A DNA stretch of 64,000 bases from Diphasiastrum complanatum (GCA_029204225.1 CM055105.1:18393226-18457225); one strand, 5' to 3'; counted from the stretch's first letter, positions 20,040-34,129 are shown. The notes: generated from the letters alone by a model not told the origin. Made by a program: numbers and translations.

Positions 20040-21609
20040 CTAATGAAACTAGCTCTTGTTAATATTATTCAATCATAGAGGGCCCATGAATGGCAATACA
20101 TTAACAATAAAGTTAGATTATGTTGTCATTATGGATCTTAAGAGAATGTCACTTGGGGCATATCCACACTATGAAATTTAACTTCTAATGTAAGAGTGTA
20201 TGTTGCCACTTGGACACATTACCAACATTTTTTGATAGCTTTAGTTGACCTCACTTTTCATTTTTTTGTGCTTTGTAGTCCCAACAAGTACTTCCTTGAA
20301 AGTTGAAGTAGAAATAGGGTTTAGAACTTGGAATAAAATCCTCAAGGGAGTCCAATGTCACTTGTCTATGTTTCTTCATTGTAAATGCTAGAATAGCAAT
20401 GCTCAGTTACCCTCTAGCATAGAACTTTGTATTTTAACTTAGAGTTAGACATTCCTAGACATTTTTAGTGTGTTTGACCTATCGTTCACTATGAATCTAG
20501 TTAACATTTAACTAAATATTTGGTGGTTATCCTAAGTAGGGTATATCATCTTACTTTGTTATCTATTAAGTGAATGCAAGCTTAAAGTTCTCTTTCTTCT
20601 CGTTTGTGTATTGTGTGGTGGCTATGGCAACCATTGTTGCTTGCATTTTGACATGATATAATATATGCATTGGTTTTGAAGAGCTTTCGAATGAGCTTTG
20701 TGGAGAGCATTGTACTAAGACAAGAAAGTGTTTCAGAGGTGAAAATGAGTGCATTGAGAAATACCACTATTTTAGATGGTTTGAGAGTTGTATTAAAGCA
20801 TGGAAAGATTCCAATGAGTGACATTTCAAGGCTGGTTGTAGCATGAGATGACATCAAAATCAAATGAAACATGAAAAGTTATAGTTCGATGGCTTTGAAA
20901 ATTGAAGGGCTTCAGGATCTTGGTAGAGCACAAGCTCCTTTCTAGTTATTTCTCCCCCCCCCCCCCCCCCCCCCATGAGCCATAGCAAGTGAAAACAAGA
21001 GGAGAGGGAGAAAACTGGCAACCTAGAGCCATAAGCTTAGAATGGAGGAGGGCGTGTCCATAACCATATACATAGGGGTAGAAGGCATGTGCATGCACCC
21101 ATGCAACCTCCCATGCAGTCCATCTAAACATAGGTCACATATCCCATGCTATCCTCATGAATACAGCGGTCACAAGCCATGCACTGCCGCACATGTCTCC
21201 ATAGGAGTGTCTGGATCCTCTCAAGGTTATTAGTTACAAACTAGCATTGGCATGGAATTAAATCGAGGCATAACCAATAATCTCGAATACGGGAGGGCCG
21301 GTCTACCATATTAGTACTATTCCAAATCCTTAGCCGAATATGGTCGTAACATTTTTCCCCCTTGAAAACAAATTCTTTCCTCAAAATGAGAAAGAAAAGA
21401 CATGAAATTATTCCTTAAGCTTTTAAATTTTTTATTCAAGAATCATTATTCTTAGTCTGATCTTTCCATTTGGAATAAGTACTTAGAGATGCAACAATTC
21501 TGCCTCTAATAAGGAGTACTAACTCATAATCCAAAGATACACTAAGTTGTAAATGTTTCGAATGGGTTAATCATCTCCAAATATTAGTTATCGCCTTCAT
21601 GGCTAAAAT
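20040..21609. other. Gene-free stretch with a poly-C tract
   Basis: No supported gene is seen. A run of 21 Cs lies at 20954-20974. The flanking open frames read through low-complexity sequence and show no domain. Confidence 0.45.
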
Positions 21610-21875
21610 CATGGTTTGGTGGTACAAAAAAAGAACCTATTTTTTATTGTACCTTTTGGAAGTACATTTCACTTTTTGGGGTTTGGGAGGGAGCTTGATA
21701 GATGCTACCCACGAGTTAATGCAATGAAGGCATCCCTAGTAATGATGGGCCTACCTCTTGGAGTATTGGGGGGTAAGTGGTGGGCCTACTCCCTCTCCAA
21801 TAAACTTTTTTTGAGTGCATTTCTACCCAAAAAAGGTAGTGTCCTTGACAGTCCATGTTGTACCACCAAACCATG
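21610..21875. mobile_element. MITE-like element with 18-bp perfect TIRs
   Basis: CATGGTTTGGTGGTACAA at 21610-21627 is the exact reverse complement of 21858-21875. The 266-bp unit has no transposase. Because the ends are themselves CATG palindromes, the exact TIR start and the target duplication cannot be fixed. The frame that runs across it (21616-21918) includes both TIRs and is unlikely to be a gene. Confidence 0.6.
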
Positions 21876-24800
21876 CTTTTATCCTCATGTAATCATAATT
21901 ACACAAATCGTTGGGTGAATCAGTCTTTATTCCAGAGATCGAGTCCATAAACTGAATAAATTTCATTTTAATCATAGTCTAAAATCTGTCCACAATTCAT
22001 TGCAAAAAAGTTTTGCTTTTTTATACGAATATTCTTAAAATAACCAAATATTCCAAGACACCACAATTCAATCACCCACAAAGGCTCTAGGAGATCCGTC
22101 AAGTTTCAGACTATTATAACTCAATTCAGAGTACTGCAGTTACTCTTAAAGAGTTAAAAGCCCCATTTCTAGCATCTCATGCAAGAAATCAACAATCAAT
22201 CTAAATTTCAATAGATTCATTTGTCTCCTATAAATCTAGTGATCTAGATTGAACCTTGTACACAAGCACTTATAGACTACAATCTCTAGTAGAATGCAAT
22301 CCACTGAAGTAAGCAAAACTCTTGATAAGCAAAAACAATTTACCTTATGAGAAATGCTTGTGAGATCCATAGGTCTCAATAAAACATTGGAGTAAAGAGA
22401 TCTAGATTTTCAAAACACTAGTCTAAACTCAACTCAATCAATAGGTTGGAAGTTATTCGCTCATAATAATTAAGTATTTGTTTATGATCCATCAATCACA
22501 AATAGTTAACTTCTTATGATTCGTCAATCATAATTCACTGGAATCCAAAGCCATACTTAATCATTAGATAATACTAAAGTATATGTCCAACCAAAATTCT
22601 GCTGAATTCCAAAAAATTGAGTTACTATTCTTGGAATCATTATAATTTGATATCCAATTGAGCTCTCAGGGATACAATCACTAATGAACTAAGTCTATTT
22701 CTCAACTAAAAAATACTCTCCCAAAGATCTCGTATATTCTATGCACACAATTTTTTACTGATGAATCCAAATGACTCATAAATCATGTGTCTTACAAGCA
22801 ATAAACCTCAAAACCATTAGGGGATATTAGAACTCAAAATCGACCCCTTGTAAAGATGCTTTTTTTTACTTCGCACACTTTAAATGTCCAAGTGGCCCAA
22901 TAAATTGCGTCCATCTGTGACGAACTATAATAGTACTTGATGGACAAATTTTTTTTTGGCATTCTCGGCCAAAATTTAGAGATTTTCAAAAATCCCGCCA
23001 GGCAGAATTGTGATTGGACCACCGTTATTGCCTGAATACTCCTTTGATGCCCGTATCTGTAAACTCGGGGTTAATTTGGATTCAATGTTCATGAACTATA
23101 TTTAACTAATCCATGTAGTAACTTCTTGTCATTCTTAGGTATACCTCTCATTTTCTCCGTTCTCATTCGTAATCAGCTTCCGTAGACATATTTTGGACTA
23201 ATGGCGACACACACAATCGAAGACCAAGAGGAACCATTGATGATATCAATATTTGCAAAATCAAATCATTAATAAACTAATGATGAATCTAAAAGGCTTT
23301 AATGATAGACCATTCATTACTTTTCGGTGCGGGTACTGTGTTATATTATTACTATTGGTGGACGTTTACAACCCCAGATTGTATGACAAATGTATGGCTA
23401 TTATTGCAAGCATGCTTAACTAATTAATGTCTGAAGTTAGAGCTAGCTTTACCCACAATAGTTAGGATGCGAGCAACACTGAAAACTCGAAAAACAACAA
23501 CCAAACTCCCTAGAAAATTGAAATTGAAATTCAAATGAAATGGATGTTTACAATGTTGTCATTTGTACACATTTCTCTAGCTCACACAAATGACTTTAAC
23601 ATTCAACCTGGATCCGAAATGGTCAAGGATCTTTATGGAAACATTTTACTAGACGACGGAAGGATTCAAGACTAAGATCCATCTTCCCAACTAGATGGAA
23701 AGGTTCTCATCCCACCAATATCACCAGAATAAGCAATTGATTTTACGTAAGCAATACAAAATCCATGCTTTTTCAATTGTACAACCACCACACAAGCAAT
23801 AAAGCTTGGAATAGGGCCAAACAACCATATTGCCAATTGAGAGGCGATATCTCAAATGCAAGCAAAGGTTATTTCACTGGAAACATGCACTATGAGCAAT
23901 GATTATCCTATGACAAAATTCGGAAGCAATACAATACAGCTCACTATCCCTACCACGTTTCACCTCCTCCACCTTCCCCTACATAACTAAGCTTGAAGCC
24001 TTACCTTCTTCCATTTTCACACCCATACTTCAAGTGTTCATGATCACCAATGGATGCGCTAAACGTGCTTTAATTTGATCATGTGAAGTGCTATGGGAAG
24101 CAGTTGGTTCAAAAAAAAAAAAATCTTCATCGATCCTGCAAATGCATCCGCAACGTAATTCAGAAGCCATGCTCCAACAAGAAGAAAATCTTCACGGCAA
24201 CCAGCTCACAGAACTAATGGTGCAGCAGAAAGGATGGTGCAGCAGGTGATCTCAGAAGACCACTGCCAACTATGTATTCCCATGAATCAAAGCAACAACA
24301 CGGGCAACACTTCAACCCGTCCTTTTTCTTCTATAATTCTTTCACTTCTCTGCCATTTCATTCCCAATCATAATTCTTTCACTTCCCTGCCATTCATCTC
24401 CCAGTGTCAATATTGCCACCCTCGTTATTGCCTAAGATAATCTAGCTTGTGCAAACTATCTAATGGATAATCCAAGCAAGCAAATGAAAATGATCTCGAC
24501 AAACCAGCTCCAAGATTTTGCCAGTTTCACTGAGCTGTTCAACAATTTTGGAAGCTTACCCTCAGGGCATTGTACACGACAACATTTAGCAAAGCATGCA
24601 ACTACTTAAAAAGCATGCCGCATCTTATTGTGACTCATTGGTGTGGGACCGCCAATGCTATAAACAAGGGGGATAATGCTAGCCCCAAGGAATCCCTTGT
24701 ATTTAATGGAGGCATTAGAAGAGTTACTATGGCATGTGTTTTGTAAATCCACAAGTAATCTCAATTTTGTAAGCAATAATGCTTAGGAACCTTAGACTTA

Positions 24801-26052
24801 GATCCTTTTCCATTTAAGTTTGTATTACCAAGAAATAATTGTGATACTTTAAACTTAGAAAGCCTAAAGATAAAGTTAATTCTAAGTTTAGAAGTTCTAA
24901 GTTTATTTTGTTAAGTGAACTTCATACAAGAAGTCACTTCTTAGAATAGCTTAGCAATAAGCTTTGGAAGTATCCCATAAGCATCTTAGCATATGGGCCT
25001 ACCACTCATTGTATATATAGAAGTGAATTTGGGAGCCTTAAGTAACACTTGTATAAGCCCAAGCTTTAATAGGACTAATATGTTCTTGCTTAACTTGTGT
25101 TCCCACTTGTGGATTGAATACTTGGTGGTAGGTGCTCGAGCCCCACTAAGCTTTCCTCATTTGGTTTTATGTTATTGTGCTTGTTATTATGGGATTATTT
25201 CTCTTATGCACTCATCTTTCCCTCCCTTGTGGGAGTTATTTAGGATTACTTAGGAAGCCACTAGTTGGGGGGTAGCCATAGTGGTCATTAGGGTAAGGTT
25301 AATTTAGGCCTTAAGGAACTAGTTTAGGTCATATTCTCTCTCTAGAAGGGTGAACCTTAGAGGTTTTGTTATGCAAGAGAATATAGAATGGAGTGGATCA
25401 AACCCTACCACCACTATACTTCAATGTCTTTTAGGAACCCTAACCCTACTAGTTGGGAAGCCATAGTAGGAAGAAACCCTAAAAGACAACAATTATACAA
25501 CCCTTTTGGTTAGTACTCAGATTCCCAAATCCTTCTTATGAGAGAGTTCCAACTCTTAGGAATAAGGCTCTATCATGTACTAACGGTACAAATGTGATCC
25601 ATGTTCCAAATTCACTTCTCATATCACAATTTTCATTCAAAATTAGGGTCCTACTCATGGTCCTATAGATATTCAGTATGAATTCCAATTAACGAATTTA
25701 TTAATCGGCATTATGCAATTTCCCCACAGGGATTTTCAAAAATCCAAATTACATAATAAAAACACATTCACTAACCCCAATGTCCATTACTTTTTCGCTT
25801 AGAATTTTCGGCCTTCGAAAATTTTTATCAGCTGAGGTACATGGAAATTTCTTAGACATATATCAATCGTTAATAAAAAATAGGTTTTTCTTTACATTTA
25901 CTGGCTTTAGCATTAATCCGTTAAGGTCTATTAATTTAATGCAACTAATGAAAGTGCATGAATAGAAAATCCACAAAATTTTGAATTTTGGTATTTCTTT
26001 AATAATATTCAACAAAAATCCACTTTGTCAAATAAAGAAGTTACCTCCATTT
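21876..26052. other. Long gene-free stretch
   Basis: About 4.2 kb of AT-rich sequence holds no domain, RNA or clear repeat that I can support. Parts probably come from old transposons beyond recognition by eye. Confidence 0.4.
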
Positions 26053-26580
26053 TGTTGGATTATTCTACTATCGAAGTGATTCACCAAATAATCGATCTTT
26101 AATCTACGTCCATTCACTATCTAGTTCTGCAGTTTTATTCGTGTTTCTAAGTAATCTACAGAAATACTCGAAAATCGCTCAATAGGTGGCTCTGACATAT
26201 CGGACAACATCCGACATATCGACAACGCCGACGAAAGTCGAAGGATTCGACCATGTCAAAAAATGACAGTTATTGTTCCTGTAGTCATTTGTAATTGATA
26301 AATCTCTTATTGTTTCATCTGATTTGTTGAATATCTCAATGCTGCAATATTCTGTACCTCACTTCACACTCTGTAATTGTTTGGCTACGAAATCACTTTA
26401 GTACTAATGATTTCAAAGCTAGTTGCTAGTATATTGAATGTGACTTTTGTCATTACAGCTTTGTTCAATCATTGATAGGCGTAGTCATACACTAGGAAAG
26501 AAGGCTCATCCCTTTGCGCACAATAGGTCATTCACAGTCTTCGACTTATTGCATAGACATTTCATTCATTTTTTCCAACA
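26053..26580 (+). repeat. LTR of the copia family (528 bp)
   Basis: It starts TGTTGGATTATTCTACTATCG and ends TTCCAACA. Its 3' half aligns with the 31599 LTR (TTGTTTGGCTACG, TGATTTCAAAGCTAGTT, AGGCGTAGTCAT). A PBS follows directly. Confidence 0.8.
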
Positions 26581-26592
26581 TGGTATCAGAGC
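26581..26592 (+). promoter_or_regulatory. Primer-binding site
   Basis: TGGTATCAGAGC directly follows the LTR end, complementary to initiator-Met tRNA. Confidence 0.85.
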
Positions 26593-26699
26593 TATACTGC
26601 TACTAGATACCTATCACGGTATTAGAGTGATATCATTAGATACTTTTCATGGTATCAAATTCCTATCAGAGCATACTTGCACTTAATCTTCAATTTGTG

Positions 26700-28290
26700 G
26701 TATCGAAGAGGCTGAGAAGATTGTTCGAGTTGGAACACAACTTACCCCAGAATAGTTTCAAGCGTTGAGAAATTTGTTGATCAAATAATAAGATTGTTTC
26801 GCTTGGACATACAAGGATTTAAAAGGAATTCCTACATCAGTAATTGAGCATACAATACCCTTGATACATGATGCAGTGCCAAAAGTGACAAGTTTCTATC
26901 GTTGCAATCTAAATGTCATTGATTTTATTAAGAAAGAATTACAAAGATTACTCAAAACACATTTTATTTATGAAATTGAGCATATTGAATGAGTTTCGCC
27001 CATTGTTGTCATTCCTAAGAAAAATGGGAAGATGAGCATTTGTGTGAATTTCAAAGCCTTGAACAAAGTGACGCAAAAGGATCACTTTATGTTACCCTTT
27101 ATAGAAAGCATATTGGATCTCCTTGCTAGAGCGGAAGCCTACAATTTTTTGGATGGATTCAGTGGTTACAACCAAGTTAAAATCACACCCGCGGATAGAC
27201 ATAAAACTGTTTTTGCAACAGAATGGGGAACATATGCTTATAAAGTTATGCCATTTGGACTATGTAATGCACCAAGTTCCTTTGAGTATTTGCAAAAATT
27301 TCTTGAAATTTATTTGGATGATCTTGGAGTCCATAGTGCTGATACAGACCATCTAGATCATTTGGAAAAAGTATTTAAATGTTGTCGCAAGTATCAGATT
27401 TTCTTAAATCCAGAAAAGTGTCAGATTTGGGTTACTCATGGAGTTGGTCTTGGACATGTGATATCAAGACATGGGATTGCTATTGATTATTCCAAAATCA
27501 AGGTCATTGTGGAGTTGCCACCACCAAGAACAATTCAAAAATTTTATATTTTCATGGATCATGCAAACTATTATCGGATATTCATTTTATTTTTTGCGGC
27601 CTTAGCACGACCGATATATAAGTTGACTATTGTACCAATTTGGGTGACTGAGGCGTTGGAAGCATTTGAGAAATTGAAGAAAGCCTTAGCTTCTACACCA
27701 TTTCTACGAGCTCCAAACTGGACAATTGAATTTCATGTTCACACTGATGCATCAAAATATGTTATTGGAGCCAGGAGAATATAAGAAAGACTATCCTATC
27801 AGGTTTGCTAGTCAACAGTTTACTGACTCTGAGAAGAATTACTCCACAATATAACGAGAAGTGTTGGCCATGGTAGTTTTTATGAAGAAATTTTGACATT
27901 ATCTAAACTGACCATCAGCCATTGCCTTATCTAGTAAACAAGACATGCAATACAGGACACATTGCAAAATGGCTACTATTACTAACTGAATTTGATTTTT
28001 GAGTTGTGGTTCGAAAAGGTAAACAACATTATCTTGTCGATCATGTCTCAAGAATCCACACCACACCAATCAACACTGAAGTGGATGATGAACTACCAGA
28101 TGCTGCATTATTTTATGTTGAAGTAATACCCTGAGTGAGCAACAGATTTTGGTGAATATCTGACTTTAGGCCAACCTAACGAATCTGCCACTGCAACTAC
28201 GCTCGTCTCTGATTTCTCACAAGGGCCTTCTGTGACAATTGGATCTACCATTCCAATCATAGTTACTCAAGCCACCTCACCCCCCACAAT
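26700..28290 (+). pseudogene. Ty3/gypsy reverse transcriptase and RNase H remnant
   Basis: A gypsy RT is readable. The N-terminal part (DCFAWTYKDLKGIP, SPIVVIPKKNGKM) has stops. The frame 27032-27784 is open and carries CVNFKALNKVTQKDHFMLPF, NFLDGFSGYNQVKITP, YKVMPFGLCNAPSSF, then EIYLDDLGVHS (YLDD box), GLGHVISRHGIAI and FHVHTDASKYVIGA (start of RNase H). Between NAPSSF and the YLDD box a short part of the palm is missing. RNase H continues with stops to about 28090 (DDELPDAALFYVEV), and a spacer ATDFGEYLTLGQP follows. No integrase is seen. The type resembles plant Athila/Tat-like gypsy RTs. Confidence 0.8.
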
Positions 28291-28298
28291 CTACCGAT

Positions 28299-28814
28299 AT
28301 GTCACCGAATGCCCAACGGTTTATGGATATGTTTGATGATTCGATCATACCATTGTTTCAAAAATCGGTCATCGTCGAGGAGGAGATACAAAAAATTTTA
28401 CATCAACATTCATATGAATCCTCGAGGGGTGGCTGGGTTACTAAGTTCAAGACTTCAGAGATTGAAGTGGGAAAGGAATTAGATAAGCTACCCACATTGG
28501 GTAAGCAACCACCGTGGTATAAGATTGTTTTTGCAAAGACTCCAGATTCAATTAGGAGTTATGTAGCGAGCCCTCGCCGGCTCTGGGTGGATCCATTCTA
28601 TGTTCCAATGCCAACAAGAAATAAGTGGAAAGATTTGGGTGTACCAATGGATAAAATCATTGTCCATACCTTAAATTGGCCCATAATTTACCAACCATAT
28701 AGTTGGTCGATTGTAGTGGATTTCAATCTTGCCCTTCATGCATATTTACAAGACTCTACAGGTCTTCACCAAATCCGACAGTTAGACAATCAGCTATTTT
28801 TTAAAAGGATTTGA
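28299..28814 (+). CDS. 171-codon open frame of unknown origin inside the gypsy remnant
   Basis: It opens MSPNAQRFMDMFDDSIIP and carries a proline- and tryptophan-rich stretch (PPWYKIVFAKTPDSIRS, RRLWVDPFYVPMPTRNKW). No zinc finger, protease or integrase motif is visible. It lies where a gypsy integrase would be expected, between the RNase H remnant and the polypurine run before the LTR start at 29177. It may be a rearranged retrotransposon part or captured sequence. Weaker coding-like sequence follows to about 29010. Confidence 0.35.
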   Translation: MSPNAQRFMDMFDDSIIPLFQKSVIVEEEIQKILHQHSYESSRGGWVTKFKTSEIEVGKELDKLPTLGKQPPWYKIVFAKTPDSIRSYVASPRRLWVDPFYVPMPTRNKWKDLGVPMDKIIVHTLNWPIIYQPYSWSIVVDFNLALHAYLQDSTGLHQIRQLDNQLFFKRI

Positions 28815-29176
28815 CTAAGTTGGCATCAGTATCCCAAGATGGGATGATTGCTTACCAACATTACCTTTCAATCCAAACATTCTCATGGTGTCCGACAGAG
28901 TTCAAGATCAGTTGCTATAGTGAGATTGTACTATTGTGCCATGATGTTGGGTGGATCCTGGGAATCAAGATTCACTACGTGGACAACATCAAATTGGATT
29001 TCCAGTGTGAATAAGTATTTTTTTTGCACAAGGCCGATTTCAATACGGAGCGCTTGGAGTTCATGGAAAAAGTGCAATACCATATAATAAAAGTCCTCAT
29101 CGATAGGCCAACCAAAGTTCCAAGTAATAAATCTCGTGAAGTGTCGTTGATCGTCACTAGTTTGGGTGGGGGATAC

Positions 29177-30360
<1,184 letters not shown>

Positions 30361-31278
30361 CGTTGAAGTATTCAACAGATCAGACGAAACAATAAGAGAT
30401 TTATTAGCTACAAATGAATACAAAGAAGCATACATTCTGACATGATATTGAACACAATAAGAAGATAGATTGATTCATCAAGTAGCATGTACAAATTAGA
30501 TGATGAGAGCATAAAGCAATAGTGGATGAAAACCACGTACTCTAAACTATCTCTGGGTAACTGAGAAACTCTGTCTGATGCACTTTTGCTAGTAAGCAAT
30601 AAGCGTTAATAGCAATACTCTAATAGAGCTCTGAAAAACCTTTCTAGAGACTATAGAAGTCTTTAATGATCAACTATTTATACTAAAGCACTTCAAGATT
30701 ATTCATTAGGACAACTATTCAGGTTGTAGATCACAATAATTGGTAGTTAGCCGTAATGCGTTGTCATTCATCCAGTTAGGACTTCTCGAAAATTTACTTG
30801 CAAAGTAGTTAGGACAAGTCTTTTTAGCTTCATATCAGGCGGAACGGTAACTGTCATCCTTCGACATATTCGACTCCTTCGACTTTCGTCGGAGTCATTC
30901 GATATGTCGAACGCTGTCTGATATATCGGAGCCACCTATTGAGTGATTCTCGAGTATTTCTACAGACTACGTAGAAACACAAATAAAACTGCAGAATTGG
31001 ATAATGAATGGATGTAGATTAGAGATCGATTATTCAGTAGGATCTTAAGGAGCTCTTCTCCCCCCCCCCCCCCCTCCCTCCCCCCCCCCCACACACACAC
31101 ATTATTGCCTGCCCTTTTTCTCTTCCTTCTCACTCACACTCGCTCACCTTACATTGAAATAGAACATTGATAATTTGTGAGCATTGTGTAAGTCTTGCGT
31201 TGATGAGCACTTAAATGAGGCATTTGGCATTGAGCACCTCTACTAGCTTACAAATCCCGATAGTAGAATAATCCAACA
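30361..31278 (-). repeat. Partial LTR of the copia family with an internal insertion
   Basis: On the minus strand it begins TGTTGGATTATTCTACTATCG at 31278, as the 26053 LTR does. From about 31042 down it matches the family again (GAATAATCGATCTCTAATC ... CTACAGAAATAC-type segment, TTGTTTCGTCTGATCTGTTG). Between them lie about 210 bp of foreign sequence with poly-C at 31060-31090 and a short CA repeat. It stops before the normal LTR end. Confidence 0.65.
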
Positions 31279-31598
31279 CAAGAGGGAGTTCAAACTTCAG
31301 CCCCTTCGTAGTTTTCGCACTTTTTGCATAAGCATAAAGGCTGTTTGTTGTAGACATCGGATTGGTGCCCCAACCGTCCTGGGCAAAAACCCTTATTAAA
31401 GATAGGCGTATGTTGTAAATTAGTATGGTTTCAAGCTCAACTCATTTCAAATTACTAAATGTTCTACTATTTATGAAGTTAAGATGCTCTGTATTATTGA
31501 ACAAAGCATAACAAGATCACTACTTATTCGAATGTAGTATGTTGTTCTTTATTCTTATGACCAATAGACGAGGTCTAGGGCAAATACATACAACCTTG

Positions 31599-32781
31599 TG
31601 TTGGATTATTCTCCTTTTTACCAATCGTCTAATCGGTTTTAATCTTCATCCATTGTTTATCTAGTTCTGCAAATTTTTCCGTGTTTTTATACAGTTTGCA
31701 AAATTACAAGTGTTTTTACACAGTCTGCAGAAATACACGGAGTTTACGACAGTGTCTCCTTTTTCGCCTGTCAGGAATCTCGTTGAAAAATGTATTGTCG
31801 CCTTTTTCGCTTGACAAAAATCTCGTGTAAAATCACAGTGTCGCATTTTTTGCTTTTTCCAAAGAGCCTCAAATGTTAAGGAGATGACTCTGGCAAAGTG
31901 TGGGGAGACCCTAAATGAGATTTAAGGGCACCTTCGTCTTTTTCGCCTTTTTTGCGAAAAACCCGACACTTTCGCTTTTTCGCGACAGTGTCGCCTGTGG
32001 CTATTTTAGTTCATTTCTGTAGAGCTACAATTTTGGTTCATTTATACAAACAGAACGTTTACGACCAATTTCACCGCTTATCAGCAGTCAATGACAAGGA
32101 CCGGATGGATGCCAGTAGATCACCAACCAACTAGCGATTGCAATTGACAACCTAATTTCTTAGTATAACTAGTTGTTTATATTCATACAGTTTTATTATC
32201 AGATTATCAAAATTATCAGAAGAAGTTTTTGAATAGTTAGCTCTCTCTCTCTCAAGCCTGCGAGCTTGAACACTCCTGAACATTCTAGCTCACTTCTTAA
32301 AGTTGTTTTAGAGATTGCTATTGCACCATTGCTTATCAGCATTGCGCTTAATCCGGACTTTCATTTTAGCCGCTCAGAGATAGCATAGAGTATGTGGCTT
32401 CGATCCGCAACTTATTGTACTCATTTACTTTGTTTCATTTTGAATCAATACTATCCTTTATTGCGTTCAGCTTCGTTTCAGAATGTATGCATTTTCTGGA
32501 GTTCTTCGCGACTAATTATTTGTTTGATAATTTTCGATTCTTAATTGTTTGGCTACGTAATCATTGTAGTACTGATGATTTCAAAGCTAGTTACTATAAG
32601 TTCAAATGTGATTTCTATCACTATTGTCATGTTTGAAATTGGTAGGCATAGTCATGCATTGGAAAAATGAAGATAGTTTATTTTGCCATGCATGAAAAGA
32701 AGTTTTCTTTCTAGACACACAAATTATTTTCGTTCGTTTCTTTTCGAGCTAGACCTATCTTCTACACACCACTTTTCGACA
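31599..32781 (+). repeat. 5' LTR of the 31.6 kb copia (1183 bp)
   Basis: It starts TGTTGGATTATTCTCC and ends TTTTCGACA directly before the PBS. Its first half is rich in TTTTCGC and its complement GCGAAAA. Its second half aligns with 26053-26580. Confidence 0.85.
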
Positions 32782-32793
32782 TGGTATCAGAGC
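32782..32793 (+). promoter_or_regulatory. Primer-binding site of the 31.6 kb copia
   Basis: TGGTATCAGAGC abuts the LTR end, complementary to initiator-Met tRNA. A near repeat of it (ATGATATCAGAGC) follows at about 32824-32836. Confidence 0.9.
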
Positions 32794-32987
32794 ATTTTCA
32801 CTACTTCTTTATCTGATTCCAACATGATATCAGAGCAAAAGCTCTAATACTTGATATCTTTCGCAATATCAAATTGATATCATACTTTTCAGTTCTTTTC
32901 AACCTTTCAGTATTAGAGAATTGATTCCCTATTGTTGGCATTATTGCATCTTAGCATCATCAATATAATAGACAGACTAAGTTCCAG

Positions 32988-33990
32988 ATGGATTCTCAAA
33001 GTAAAGTCGGTCCTATCACGACAAGTTGAATGGATCCAATTATCATTTGTGGAAATTTAAGATGAAGACCTTGCTAATCGCCAATGAATTATGGGATATT
33101 GTTACAGGTATAGAAGTAAAACTTGAAGACGACGACTCAAAGTGGAAATCGAAGGATGGTAAAGCTTTCACGCTTATCATCCTCAATATATCAGATACAC
33201 ATATTGGACACATAGCTGAAGCTAAAACGTCAAGAGATGTTTGGGACATTTTGAACTCACTATATGACGTGAGGGACGTAACTGCTAAGTTACATCTAAA
33301 AAGGAAATTCTTCACATTCAAAATGTCTGTTGGTGATTCACTATAGAGTCACATTAACCAGTTTAAGAATCTCTTGCAACAGATGGCCGCTGTTGGATCA
33401 ATCATAGACGATCAAGACACAATTATGACATTGCTTTCAAGCTTGCCCTCTACATATGAGAACTGGGTGATGATCATATTGACACACTCAGATTTAACTC
33501 TTACTAGAGTCACTATGTTGCTGCAAGAAGATAGTAGAAGAAGTCAAGACACTTCGTCTACTTCCTCATCTTAGACTCTATTTTTCAACAAAGGCTCGAA
33601 GCGACAGAAGCAGAAAGGCTCCAAGAAGGCTGCAACGAATCAGAAGCCGACTCAGGGTCAAGAACAATCATCAAATCCACAATCGAAGAAGAAGATGTTT
33701 TGTAGGTATTGCAAGCGCAATAACCATGAGATCAAGTATTGTCGAATTCTCCAAGCGAAGAATGCAGCCAAGCAACCTGATCAAGAAGCAAACACAATTT
33801 CATCACAAGGTCCTAAAAAAGGAGTACTTGTATGTTATGGAGGATGAAAGCACATTCATGGTCAAAGATCAAAGCACATTTTTGGATGATTCATGGTTTC
33901 TGGATTCTAAAGCAACTCAACATATGACCAATCAACATGAGACCTTCACTCCTACATGCCTTACAACATGAAAAAATTTGTTCATCTTGG
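32988..33990 (+). pseudogene. Copia gag and protease, broken
   Basis: ATG at 32988 starts MDSQSK, as in the sister element at 53528. A frame change follows at once, and 33026-33346 gives NYHLWKFKMKTLLIANELWD. A TAG at 33344-33346 interrupts GDSL-SHINQF. The frame continues to 33574. A CCHC knuckle reads CRYCKRNNHEIKYC near 33700. The protease site reads DSKATQHMT near 33905, with Lys in place of the Gly that follows the catalytic Asp-Ser. A further frameshift near 33955 separates it from the pre-integrase part. Confidence 0.8.
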
Positions 33991-34129
33991 TGGCAATAGT
34001 ACTCACACTATTGAAAGTAAAAGTACTGTAAGATTGCATTTCCAACATGATCAATTTAAATTACTATCAAAGGTCCTATATGTTCCTAAACTCTCTACAA
34101 ATCTGTTATCAATGAATTACAAATTCAAG

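Noticed and set aside
20954-20974. Poly-C run as a functional element
   Set aside because: A single homopolymer is prone to assembly error and slippage, and nothing around it suggests a role.
21616-21918. 100-codon frame
   Set aside because: It spans both terminal inverted repeats of the MITE-like element and has no domain.
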